The notes under the pieces are model-generated. The model saw only the letters and a list, made by a program, of their open reading frames with translations. It was not told the origin of the DNA and did not search any database. Made by a program: the position numbers and the translations under genes. From Lentimicrobium sp. (GTDB lineage Bacteria; Bacteroidota; Bacteroidia; Bacteroidales; Lentimicrobiaceae): a stretch of 64,000 nt of DNA. The stretch lies in the NCBI GenBank assembly GCA_019429275.1, contig JAHYJC010000003.1:62001-126000 (forward strand). Direction: 5' to 3'. Positions 1 to 8,770 of this stretch are shown here, piece after piece. Numbering within the stretch: the stretch's first letter is position 1; each line of letters starts with the position of its first letter.

Positions 1-1940
1 AAGAAAGTTCTGTTGTCTCTTGGCATTGCTGAAACAACATCATTTCTGCCGGTTGCATTCAGGTAAATCATCGACCTCCAACTGAGTGACATGCTGCCAA
101 ATACACCAAGAGTTCTGAAAGCATACTGTTCTTCATTAGCCGTGACAACACTGGCGTTGCCTATATGATTCCAGCCCGGGAAATTGAAAGCCGAGCCTGA
201 TTCATAATATTCTTTTGTATTTCGATGGTTAATCTCATTACCTAACAGGAAGTTAAAATCGAAGTCTTCAGTGATTTTCCAGTCAAATGAACCTGTAAGG
301 AGTGAGTTGAAAACAGAATTTGTCATTCCACCATTTTCAATTACACCTCTTGAGTTTCCTCTGCTGCCATAACCGAAAATATCCTGCAAATGCGTTGTAT
401 AGGTATCTACACCTGCCTGATAGCGCAAGTTCAAGGTCTTTGTATCGTCAATTTGTGTTTTGTAATTAATGAATGCATTCCCAAAGAAACGGTTGGTATT
501 TTCATTAAAGGTGTTATTGTCGGGAACCCAGTAAGGGTTATCGAAGCTACCACCACGGTAATAAATCTGACGGGTAGGTTCACCGGGTCGGTGGTAGGGA
601 ACTCCTTTCAGGTTATAACTTGAAGGAGCTGCAAGAACTCCGGTTAATGAGCCATCGTTTGCACTTGAAAGTTTGTCCATTGCTACCGTTGAGTAATTAG
701 ATGAAAATCCAGCAGTAAAGTTCTTATTGAGGTTTTTCTCAGCATTTGCCCTGACATTATAACGTGTCATTCCAGTATTTAAAGCAATACCAGTTTGGTC
801 AGTGTTGCTGAAACCAAGAGAGAAATTACCATCATTATTTGCCTGTGAAATGTTGATGTTGTTGGTCATGGTGTAACCGGTCTGGAAATAATCATCCCAG
901 TTGTTATACACTTGTGGTGTAACCCATGGATCAAGACCAGCCTGATCAAGCTGTGGTACATAGAATTTGCCTTCCTGCATTCCAAATTGATCGGTAAAAG
1001 CATTTACTGTATTTCCGCCGCGCGTTGGATCATTTGGCAAATCAACTATTTTCGAACCCCATGACATGGATGAAGTAGGAACATATTTGCCACCTGTACC
1101 CTGAGCATAAGTAGTCTGATAATCAGGGGTTCTTGAAACCTGATCGAAACTGCTGGTGTGGCTGAAAGAAACAACAGGCCGGCCTACTTTATTATTTTTC
1201 CCGCTTTTGGTGGTGATAATAATAACACCATTGGAAGCACGAATACCATACAAAGCACCTGCTGCCTGACCTTTTAAAATTTCGATACTCTCAATATCGG
1301 CCGGGTTGATGTCAATGGCACGGTTTGAGACATCTGCGCCTGTAACACTGTTTCCTGTTGAATATGCAGGAGTTGATGCTATAGGCATACCATCGACAAC
1401 ATACAATGGTGTATTATTTCCTGTGAAGGAACGTGCGCCCCTGATTTGAAATTGCGAAGAGGCTCCGGGCATACCGCTTGATGGTTTAATTTCGACACCA
1501 GCAACTTTTCCTTGCAGTGCTCCAAGTAAACTGTTATTTCCTGTTCTTGACAGGTCTTCGGCGGCTACATCCTGTACGGCGTATCCCAAAGATTTTCTCT
1601 CGCGGCTGATACCCAAAGCAGTAACAACAACGCCTTCAATATCCATAATATCCGGATCCAGGACAACGTTAATTACAGTTTGGCCAGCTATGGCGAACTC
1701 TTTGGTTTTCATTCCAAGGAACGAAAACTGAAGTGTTTGTCCGCCTGCAGGAACGTTGATAGAGTATTTACCATTTAAGTCGGTTGTCAAACCAATGGTG
1801 GTCCCTTTTACAACTACACTGGCGCCGGGGATGCCTTTGCCATCCTCAGAACTGGTAACAGTACCTGTAATGGTCTGTGCCAGCAATACCTGCACTCCGG
1901 CAAAAATCAGAAGTGCAAGCATTATTGCAAATTTTCTCAT
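1..1940 (-). CDS. SusC-like TonB-dependent receptor, C-terminal part beyond left edge
   Basis: Outer-membrane TonB-dependent transporter of the SusC/RagA type, which normally imports glycans or peptides together with a SusD lipoprotein. The reading frame stays open from the ATG at 1940 to the left edge (646 codons), so the rest of the barrel is missing. Visible parts: signal peptide starting MRKFAIMLALLIFAG, a CarboxypepD_reg-like domain (about residues 25-110, GKGIPGASVVVKGTT), then the plug domain with the LYVVDGMPI and IEILKGQAAGALYG motifs. The start was chosen because it gives a clean signal peptide. It is closely related to the SusC gene at 3957-7229: the signal peptide and 5' leader are nearly identical, so one probably arose by duplication. 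Its SusD partner, if any, would lie left of the window. The substrate cannot be told. Confidence 0.93.
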   Translation of the reverse strand, partial: MRKFAIMLALLIFAGVQVLLAQTITGTVTSSEDGKGIPGASVVVKGTTIGLTTDLNGKYSINVPAGGQTLQFSFLGMKTKEFAIAGQTVINVVLDPDIMDIEGVVVTALGISRERKSLGYAVQDVAAEDLSRTGNNSLLGALQGKVAGVEIKPSSGMPGASSQFQIRGARSFTGNNTPLYVVDGMPIASTPAYSTGNSVTGADVSNRAIDINPADIESIEILKGQAAGALYGIRASNGVIIITTKSGKNNKVGRPVVSFSHTSSFDQVSRTPDYQTTYAQGTGGKYVPTSSMSWGSKIVDLPNDPTRGGNTVNAFTDQFGMQEGKFYVPQLDQAGLDPWVTPQVYNNWDDYFQTGYTMTNNINISQANNDGNFSLGFSNTDQTGIALNTGMTRYNVRANAEKNLNKNFTAGFSSNYSTVAMDKLSSANDGSLTGVLAAPSSYNLKGVPYHRPGEPTRQIYYRGGSFDNPYWVPDNNTFNENTNRFFGNAFINYKTQIDDTKTLNLRYQAGVDTYTTHLQDIFGYGSRGNSRGVIENGGMTNSVFNSLLTGSFDWKITEDFDFNFLLGNEINHRNTKEYYESGSAFNFPGWNHIGNASVVTANEEQYAFRTLGVFGSMSLSWRSMIYLNATGRNDVVSAMPRDNRTF

Positions 1941-1987
1941 AGTGTGTTTTTTTGATGAGTAAAGTGTTAAACAATAGATGTTTGGTG
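1941..1987 (-). promoter_or_regulatory. Duplicated 5' leader of the SusC gene
   Basis: The roughly 47 bases directly upstream of the ATG are nearly the same as those upstream of the second susC (7230-7276): both contain, on the minus strand, CACCAAACA, TATTGTTTAACA and TTTACTCATCAAAAA in the same order. This is either duplication relic or a conserved translation-control leader. Confidence 0.6.
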
Positions 1988-2107
1988 AAAAATTTGTTTT
2001 GGTAATGGTTGGTTTTGGTGTTAAACTTTTCTTCGACGACCTCCTTTTTCGATGGTTAGTTGGCTTAATTTTGCGCAAGATATGAGTAATTTTTGTTGTT
2101 CAGGCAG

Positions 2108-2115
2108 CAAATTTA
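2108..2115 (-). promoter_or_regulatory. Promoter -7 box (TAAATTTG)
   Basis: Exact match to the Bacteroidota -7 consensus TAnnTTTG on the minus strand, about 170 bases upstream of the susC start at 1940; no good TTTG -33 box at the usual distance. The remainder of the 1941-2332 gap is AT-rich with no other recognisable element. Confidence 0.5.
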
Positions 2116-2332
2116 ACAAAAAATTAATACAATAAATTTTTCAGACTTGAATTTGACTCATTTTTAAAGCATGAAAATGCTGGATAACCGGAACAAGATA
2201 TTATTTGCCAGGGTTTGATTCAATTATTAATTGCTTCGTTCAATTGCTGAATTAAACGCTGTTTTCATCAGGTTAGTATAAAATTTTTAAGTCAGATTTA
2301 AATAAATACCTGACAAAATGCAAAACCTAAAA

Positions 2333-2364
2333 AAAAGGCTGTCAAACTTTGTTGACAGCCTTTT
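2333..2364 (-). terminator. Intrinsic terminator after the SusC/SusD pair
   Basis: Perfect inverted repeat with arms AAAAGGCTGTCAA (2333-2345) and TTGACAGCCTTTT (2352-2364) and a 6-base loop. It lies 20 bases past the susD stop codon. The A/T ends of the arms make it usable in both directions, but the only gene ending here is susD on the minus strand. Confidence 0.85.
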
Positions 2365-2384
2365 AAAATGGTTAAATAATTAAA

Positions 2385-3932
2385 CTATTTGGCCCACCAG
2401 ACTTTGGTTCCATAGGTATCAGGACCTTGATTGGCAATAGCAGCGTCAAGGTTAGCCTTGTTTAGAGTTGCTTCAGAAGTAGCATACTTGAAACGTTGTA
2501 CAATATCGGTTCCTGAACTATTGACCGGTTCAAAGGTTACAGGTGTTCCATCAGCAACGTAAGTTACTTCACCAGGTTTTACAACGGATTTGGGATAGCC
2601 GGTGCGGCGATACTCAGCCCATGCTTCGCTCGATTGGGTGTAGAGGTGGATGTATTTTTGTGTTAATACAGCCTCTTCCTTGTTGTTTGAAGCATCGAAC
2701 TTGGCCATTACCGATGAAATGTAGGCAGCGCCGTCGGCAACACCCCACAGATCCAGAGAAGCAGTTACTCCCTTCTCAAACCAGGTTCTGTCCCAGTTAT
2801 TAACTTCACTAACCATAAAGCAAACGGTAGGGTAGTCGAGAAGAATGGATGGGAATGTTGCAGAAACAATCACTCCGTAAACACCACTTGCCGGTTTGTA
2901 ATTAATGGTATTGGTGTTGGCATTGATGTAGGCTTTCATGGTGTTGTCGTCAACTCCATAAGGTGCACCTACGGTGTTGTCGTCCATACCTGGGCCACGA
3001 TAAATGGCAAGTCTCGGGTCAACAATACCACCGAAAGGATTGGTAAATCCACCAGTACGTATATCCGGATCATCCATTCCTTTCAACAGGTTAACAAACT
3101 GTTTCGACATAGTGAAGTCGTTTCTGTTATCGACAAAGTAAGCGGAATAAGTAGGAGCATTACCAGGTGTACCTCCACCAACAAAGGCGAACATGGCACT
3201 TTGGTCGTTGTTTTCAAAGACACCATCGCTGATTGCGCTTTGGGCTTCGGTCATATTACCCATACGAAGCGCCAGGCGCAGGCGAAGTGAATTGGCAAAC
3301 TTTTCCCAGTTATCCATGTCTCCGCCATAAATAATGTCACCTGTAGTCCATCCTTTCATTCCTGGAGTGATCATTGAGCCGGCAGTTTTCAGTTTTGCAA
3401 TCAGGTCGTTGTAAATATCCTCCTGTTTGTCGTAAACCGGGGTTGCATACTCGCGGGGATTCAAAGCCTGTGAGTATGGTACATCACCCCAGGTGTCGGT
3501 AATAACCTGGAATGCCCATGCTTTGAGAATCATAGCCGAAGCTATTTGTGCATCATTATCGCCGAATCCGGCCATTTCCCCTTTAGTACCTTCGTCAGTG
3601 TTAAGCCTGATGATTTCCTCAAGATTGCTGATATATGCATAGAAGTTACGGAAATAATTGTTTGTAACATTCTCCCTGAAGTCATAGCGGTCTTCGGTGG
3701 TGTAGTTGCGCTGGACGGCTTGCTGTGAGGCAAGGGTTACCATACGGCCGGCGAACCAGCTGTCATACATAAAGAAAGCGAGGCTTCTTTGTGCATAAGT
3801 GAAGAGGTAAGGTGTAAAACCTTTTTCAGCAGCGTTGGGATTTGAGTTGATCTTGTCAAAATCTTTTTCACATCCGGTCAAAAAGAGGGCTGCCAAAAGA
3901 AATATGCTTATTGCTTTAAATAGTGTTTTCAT
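2385..3932 (-). CDS. SusD/RagB-type outer-membrane lipoprotein
   Basis: Surface lipoprotein that caps a SusC channel and binds its nutrient ligand. The 515-residue protein begins with a lipoprotein signal peptide ending FLTGC (Cys21 is the lipidated residue), followed by DFDKINSNPNAAEKG, typical of the SusD-like family with a helical TPR-rich fold. The sequence looks closer to the SusD/RagB_2 type (PF12771-like) than to classical glycan SusD, judged from motifs such as AYINANTNTINYK and EAWAEYRRTGYP. It lies 24 bases downstream of the susC gene 3957-7229, so the two form one transcription unit ending at the hairpin 2333-2364. Ligand unknown; no carbohydrate-active enzyme or peptidase is adjacent to suggest one. 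Confidence 0.93.
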   Translation of the reverse strand: MKTLFKAISIFLLAALFLTGCEKDFDKINSNPNAAEKGFTPYLFTYAQRSLAFFMYDSWFAGRMVTLASQQAVQRNYTTEDRYDFRENVTNNYFRNFYAYISNLEEIIRLNTDEGTKGEMAGFGDNDAQIASAMILKAWAFQVITDTWGDVPYSQALNPREYATPVYDKQEDIYNDLIAKLKTAGSMITPGMKGWTTGDIIYGGDMDNWEKFANSLRLRLALRMGNMTEAQSAISDGVFENNDQSAMFAFVGGGTPGNAPTYSAYFVDNRNDFTMSKQFVNLLKGMDDPDIRTGGFTNPFGGIVDPRLAIYRGPGMDDNTVGAPYGVDDNTMKAYINANTNTINYKPASGVYGVIVSATFPSILLDYPTVCFMVSEVNNWDRTWFEKGVTASLDLWGVADGAAYISSVMAKFDASNNKEEAVLTQKYIHLYTQSSEAWAEYRRTGYPKSVVKPGEVTYVADGTPVTFEPVNSSGTDIVQRFKYATSEATLNKANLDAAIANQGPDTYGTKVWWAK

Positions 3933-3956
3933 TTTTATGGTTTCCTTTCTTTTTGG

Positions 3957-6900
3957 TTAAAAATTGAAACTCAGGCCAAAACCCCAGGTGCGTGTGCTGG
4001 GAAGGTAACCACCTTCTGCTCCCTGTGCATTACTGCCAGCCATTTGCAGGTATTCAGGATCAAAGTGCTGGTTTTCCTGACCCCAGGTCAGCAGGTTGCG
4101 CCCGAAAACGGATGCCCGCAGTGATTTGATGGGTCCGGTATAACGCTCAGGAATGGTATAGCCAAAGCGGACTTCTCTGAGTTTGAAATAATCGGTGCTG
4201 AAAACGTTTTGAGCATCAGGACCATTGTAATGACGGGCTGCCCAGCTTACGCCGGAAACGTACTTTTCATTGGGTACAGCAGTTTCAACTACGGCTCCGG
4301 AAGCATCAAGATAAACATATCCGTTTGCTGCATCATAATTGCCAATTACTCCTTCAAGTCTGATTCCGCCGCCGTCAGCAACTGCTTCACGAATGTTGAT
4401 GCCTTTGTCGTTCAGCTTGGCTGTTTCTTCAAGAATACCACTATACATTCCCCATACATGTGAAAGATAGTACATATGTCCGCCTCTCTGCATGTCGATA
4501 AGGAAACTGAAATCAAATCCTTTATAGGTAAGAGTGTTGGTTATACCTCCATTGAAATCGGGAGTAACTTTGCCCAGGGGTTTGATTGGTGTGGATGCAT
4601 ACTGACCATTCGTGCGAATAATCTTGTTACCATCGTTATCATAAACAAAATCGGTTCCGTAAATGATTGGGTAGGTTTCTCCTACGAAAGCTCCGATCTG
4701 CACCCTGAACGGCGCGTTCTGAAGGCTTAAGTATTTGAGGTCGAAATCATCGGAAAGCTCATCAACAGTGTTGTTAAGCGTTGCAAAGTTGACAATTACA
4801 TCCCAGCGGAAATTTTTCATTTTTACCGGGGTTCCTGTGATTAATGCTTCAAAACCTTTATTGGTCATTGAACCGGTATTGATTTTGAATGAAGCTACAC
4901 CGGTTGTTCCTGACACCTGGATGGGTACAATTTGATTGATGGTTTGTTTGTTATATAATGAAAGTTCAACTCCAAAGCGGTTTTGCAGGAATTTTAACTC
5001 CGTACCAACTTCCCATGATTTGGTTCTTTCGGCCATTAGGTCAAGACCAGCTGGCAATGAAGTGGGTACATTAAGCATTGGATTGCTTCCAAAGGGCACT
5101 CCTGTAGTATAATAAGTCAGCAATTCGTAAGGATCAGTATCGTTACCAACCTCAGCGTAACCTGCCCTCAACTTGGCAAATGACAAAAATGAATTATCTC
5201 TCAGGGCTTCTATTTCAGAAAGTATAAAACTCATACTTACTGAAGGATAAAAATAGCTCCTGTTGTCGCCGGCAAGGGTAGATGAATGGTCATTGCGAAT
5301 AGCTGCATCTAAGTAAAGCATGTAGTTATAATCAAATGAAGCATTGGCATACATACTGTTGATGCGTTTTTTGGTTGTATTGTCGTATGCAGTTGCAGCA
5401 TTCAGTGAATTCTGGAGGGTAAACAGTTCAGGAATAACAAGGCCTCCGTTGGTAATTCCACCTGAACGTTCGGTCATGCGATCCATACGGTTTGCTCCGA
5501 GAATGGCATTCAAACCAATATGATCATCAGCAAAACGTTTGGCAATGGTGAAGAACGATTCCATGTTTCTTTCACTAACGGTGCGGACGTCTTCAAAATA
5601 TTCTGACTGTGCCTGTGAACCAATTGCCATGCGTTCCTGCATGCGGAGCACGTAGAAGTCAATTCCGGTTCTTCCGGTCACCTTGAGCCATGGCAGCAGT
5701 ACCACGTTTACACCTGCATTTCCAAACAAACGGTCTCTCTGGTCGCTCTGGAAGTTCTTGTATGCCGACCAGTAAGGGTTATCGGTGTACATAGGCGTGG
5801 GATCGTCCCAGGCTACGCGGTTCCATGTGCGCTGTGAACCATCAGGATTGAGATAATTTTTCATATCTTCATAGTCGACGGAAGTATGAATCCACTGCCA
5901 CATTTTTTGAACTGGGTTCCTGTCACCGTAACCTGTTTCAGGACGGCCGGTAGCATCATTCTTTACATAATTGGCGTTTACCCAGGCATCAACATTTTTG
6001 TGCATTTTACTGCTACCTCCAAAGCTGACATTGTTGCGTTGCATCTCACTATTGGGATACAAACCTTTATAGTCAAGATTTGTATAGCTCAACCTGAATG
6101 CATTTTTTTCATTACCACCTGTAATCTGGACATTATTCTGGTATCCAACTGCAGTATTAAAGAAGGTTGTATAATCGTTTTTAGGATAAACCCAGGGTGT
6201 TGCTTTTAAATAATTATCCGGGTCAGCTTCCTGGTCAAAAGCATTCCACTGCAAAACCATGATATCGGGATTGTAGGCAGGGCCCCAGCTTTCATCGGTA
6301 GCATAGTCTGCTAGTCTGTAGGTCTGGCCACCTATCTCAGCAGTAAGGAAACCGTCAAGACCACCTTCATCATCGCCGTAAATCAATCCACCACCATAAA
6401 GTTTCTGGTATTTTGGGTAAATTGAAACATTTTCAAAAGTTACGCTTGAATTTACACTAACACCAATGGTCTGTCTGCCAATTTTTGCTTTTTTGGTTGT
6501 AATCAGCACTACCCCGTTTGCTGCTCTTGAGCCGTAGAGTGCAGTTGCACTTGCGCCTTTAAGGATAGAGATATCCTCAATGTCGTCGGCATTGATATCG
6601 GTGGCCACATTTCCGAGATCATAACCTCCACGTCCTGTAGCACCGTATGAAAAGTCGGAGTTGTCGAGGGGAATACCGTCAACAACGTACAATGGCTGGT
6701 TGTTACCGGTAATTGAGGTTGCACCGCGGACCTGAAGTCTGGCACCGCCCCCCATCTGACCTGAAGAGGTGGTAATCTGAACACCGGAAACCCTTCCGGA
6801 AAGTGATCCAAGTACGTTGTTTGAACGGACTTTGGCAAGATCTTCTCCACTAACATTTTCTACTGCATATCCCAGCGACTTTTTGTCTCTGCTGATACCA

Positions 6901-7229
6901 AGTGCAGTAACAACTACACCTTCTATGTCCATGACATCAGGATCAAGCGTGACATCGATTGTCCGCTGGCCTGCAATCATAACTTCTTTGGCTTTCATTC
7001 CCACAAATGAAAACACCAGTGATCTTCCGCTGGCAGGTACTCCAAGAGAGTATTTACCGTCAATGTCGGTAATTACACCCACAGTAGTTCCCTTCACCAG
7101 CACAGTCGCTCCGGGGATTCCCTTCCCGTCTTCAGAACTGGTAACTGTACCGGATACTGTGATTTGTGCCAGTACTACCTGCACCCCGGCAAAAATCAGA
7201 AGTGCAAGCAACAATGTAAATTTTCTCAT
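3957..7229 (-). CDS. SusC-like TonB-dependent receptor
   Basis: Complete outer-membrane SusC/RagA-type transporter (about 1090 residues). Order: signal peptide MRKFTLLLALLIFAGVQVV, CarboxypepD_reg-like domain (about 25-105), plug domain with LYVVDGIPLDNSDF and the ISILKGASATALYGSRAANG box, then a long beta-barrel ending in the aromatic C-terminus GFGLSFNF. An in-frame start 26 codons upstream (7307) exists, but the ATG at 7229 directly precedes the signal peptide and matches the paralogue at 1940. First gene of a two-gene operon with the SusD gene. The barrel regions of the two susC paralogues diverge, suggesting different cargo behind the same expression leader. Confidence 0.95.
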   Translation of the reverse strand: MRKFTLLLALLIFAGVQVVLAQITVSGTVTSSEDGKGIPGATVLVKGTTVGVITDIDGKYSLGVPASGRSLVFSFVGMKAKEVMIAGQRTIDVTLDPDVMDIEGVVVTALGISRDKKSLGYAVENVSGEDLAKVRSNNVLGSLSGRVSGVQITTSSGQMGGGARLQVRGATSITGNNQPLYVVDGIPLDNSDFSYGATGRGGYDLGNVATDINADDIEDISILKGASATALYGSRAANGVVLITTKKAKIGRQTIGVSVNSSVTFENVSIYPKYQKLYGGGLIYGDDEGGLDGFLTAEIGGQTYRLADYATDESWGPAYNPDIMVLQWNAFDQEADPDNYLKATPWVYPKNDYTTFFNTAVGYQNNVQITGGNEKNAFRLSYTNLDYKGLYPNSEMQRNNVSFGGSSKMHKNVDAWVNANYVKNDATGRPETGYGDRNPVQKMWQWIHTSVDYEDMKNYLNPDGSQRTWNRVAWDDPTPMYTDNPYWSAYKNFQSDQRDRLFGNAGVNVVLLPWLKVTGRTGIDFYVLRMQERMAIGSQAQSEYFEDVRTVSERNMESFFTIAKRFADDHIGLNAILGANRMDRMTERSGGITNGGLVIPELFTLQNSLNAATAYDNTTKKRINSMYANASFDYNYMLYLDAAIRNDHSSTLAGDNRSYFYPSVSMSFILSEIEALRDNSFLSFAKLRAGYAEVGNDTDPYELLTYYTTGVPFGSNPMLNVPTSLPAGLDLMAERTKSWEVGTELKFLQNRFGVELSLYNKQTINQIVPIQVSGTTGVASFKINTGSMTNKGFEALITGTPVKMKNFRWDVIVNFATLNNTVDELSDDFDLKYLSLQNAPFRVQIGAFVGETYPIIYGTDFVYDNDGNKIIRTNGQYASTPIKPLGKVTPDFNGGITNTLTYKGFDFSFLIDMQRGGHMYYLSHVWGMYSGILEETAKLNDKGINIREAVADGGGIRLEGVIGNYDAANGYVYLDASGAVVETAVPNEKYVSGVSWAARHYNGPDAQNVFSTDYFKLREVRFGYTIPERYTGPIKSLRASVFGRNLLTWGQENQHFDPEYLQMAGSNAQGAEGGYLPSTRTWGFGLSFNF

Positions 7230-7276
7230 AATGTGTGTTTTTGATGAGTAAATTGTTAAACAATAGGTGTTTGGTG
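7230..7276 (-). promoter_or_regulatory. Duplicated 5' leader of the second SusC gene
   Basis: Counterpart of the leader at 1941-1987, differing at only a few positions. Further upstream both genes also carry a GGAGG-containing purine stretch on the minus strand (near 2041 and 7330), too far from the ATG to act as a ribosome-binding site. Confidence 0.6.
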
Positions 7277-7753
7277 ATAAATTCAAAAATTGCTGGTTGA
7301 TTTTCAAGGCGTTACTTCTTTATCGTCCCTCCTTTTTTGGTTAATGATTTAGGTTTGTTGTGTTATCTGAAATTGAAGTTCTTTATAGTCAAAGAAAAAA
7401 TAAACACAAGGGTAATGCTGCCGGATTCTTCCAATCCAGCCACTGTTTAATAGAAATTAAAGCACAATAATCTCTCAGGGAAAAAATTTCCGAATCCTGT
7501 CTTGTCCGATGTTGGCTTTAAGAAGGTCAAAAAAAAGATGCTAAAGTTATTGAACAGACTAGTTCTTAGTGGTCTTAAGCAAAGCGAATTTACTGAATAA
7601 AACTTCTTAATGTCAACATATAGTTGAAAAAAAATGAAAATTGTTTAAAAGTATTGACATTCAGCGATATTTATTTATTAAAAACCTCAGTTTCTGTATT
7701 TAAATTCACTGTTGTCCGGTTAATTTCCGAACATTTGGAGATTATAATATCAC

Positions 7754-7901
7754 GCTACTCTGTAGCTCATTTTCAATTCTGATAACCTGCTGACTACAAA
7801 TATTTTGCTATTTTGTAGCAATTTTTCAGCAGCAGAGCTGCGTAATATTTGCAGTAAAATATGGTTAAACCAAAAAGTAAGCTCCAGAGGAGCGTAATAT
7901 T
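7754..7901. repeat. Cluster of short intergenic palindromes
   Basis: Four small hairpins in a row: GCTACTCTGTAGC (7754-7766), TTGCTATTTTGTAGCAA (7805-7821), GCAGCAGAGCTGC (7829-7841) and GCTCCAGAGGAGC (7881-7893). The last two are each followed by GTAATATT. They resemble decayed copies of an interspersed Bacteroidota palindrome. The rest of the roughly 1-kb gap 7277-8225 is AT-rich and shows no gene. Confidence 0.5.
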
Positions 7902-8225
7902 ACCTTTTACAATACCAGCAAAGGATTCAGAGTTTTATTTAAGATTTTACCGGACATCAGTGATTTAAATTCAAAAAATAAATTAAACTTTTTCTTGATT
8001 TTTTAATTTGGAACGGACCATTTCTTATAAAAAGAGAGCAATAAAGGAAACAGAATGTTGAAATATGGTTAATCGTTTGCAGGTTTTTGCTTCAGTTTTC
8101 GCAAGTATAGGCTATTGTTAACATGTTTATCAAAAAAAAAGAATTCTGAAATTTTTATGTTTTAATAGGGTTATGTTTCAATGGTTGTAGTCGTTTTCAG
8201 ATCCCCTTTGGACCAGTTCCACAAA

Positions 8226-8672
8226 TTATTTCATAAATTTCAGATTCAATCCGTAAGCCATAATAAAAGATGCTGTCAGCAAAATTGAAGTCCAGGGCAA
8301 CTGGTAGTTGTCAATAATAACCGATGGCAATATAAGCATAAGCAATTGTGATGTTGTGTAAAGGTGAAATCCGGTTTTTCTGAGCTTCCATATCATGATG
8401 GCACCTACCAGAGAGATGGCATATAAAATGGCCATGTATGCAAAAAAAGGCCTGCCTGCAGCAATAATCAGTTCCAGCATTTGTTCCGCCTCAGGCATCT
8501 TAACCTCTTCAATGGCAAGGGGAATAATATCAAAAGCAGCAAACACAAAGACCGATGAAATGAGTGAAATTCCACTTCCAATGAATGTAAGTATGCAAAG
8601 CAATGACAAAGAGGTCGGCCGTTTTACAGGAGTTGAAAGATCGGGGATTTGAGAGTTTGAGTTCGTTTCCAT
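8226..8672 (-). CDS. Small integral membrane protein, unknown function
   Basis: About 148 residues with a short polar N-terminus and four hydrophobic segments: about residues 20-45 (LLCILTFIGSGISLISSV), 77-97, 106-120 and 125-145. I do not recognise a named family, although the KRPTSLSLLCILTFIGSG opening is of a kind common in uncharacterised Bacteroidota membrane proteins. The open frame extends upstream to 8717, but that part lies inside the terminator hairpin 8687-8715, so the ATG at 8672 (METNSNSQ) is the likely start. It follows the ammonia-lyase gene on the same strand but is separated by that terminator. No promoter motif was identified. Confidence 0.7.
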   Translation of the reverse strand: METNSNSQIPDLSTPVKRPTSLSLLCILTFIGSGISLISSVFVFAAFDIIPLAIEEVKMPEAEQMLELIIAAGRPFFAYMAILYAISLVGAIMIWKLRKTGFHLYTTSQLLMLILPSVIIDNYQLPWTSILLTASFIMAYGLNLKFMK

Positions 8673-8686
8673 AGATTGTATTTCAG

Positions 8687-8715
8687 AAAAAAGCAGCCCA
8701 CTGGAGGCGGGCTGC
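8687..8715 (-). terminator. Intrinsic terminator downstream of the ammonia-lyase gene
   Basis: Minus-strand stem GCAGCCC / GGGCTGC with a 9-base loop, followed by six T residues. It sits 55 bases past the stop of the gene at 8771 and fixes the start of the next gene to 8672. Confidence 0.85.
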
Positions 8716-8770
8716 AAAAGTAACGCAAATTCAGTAAGCGGTTGAAAAGGTTTTTATTGTGTGTATTGTT

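Noticed and set aside
8673-8717. N-terminal extension of the small membrane protein
   Set aside because: It lies inside a clear terminator hairpin of the upstream gene.
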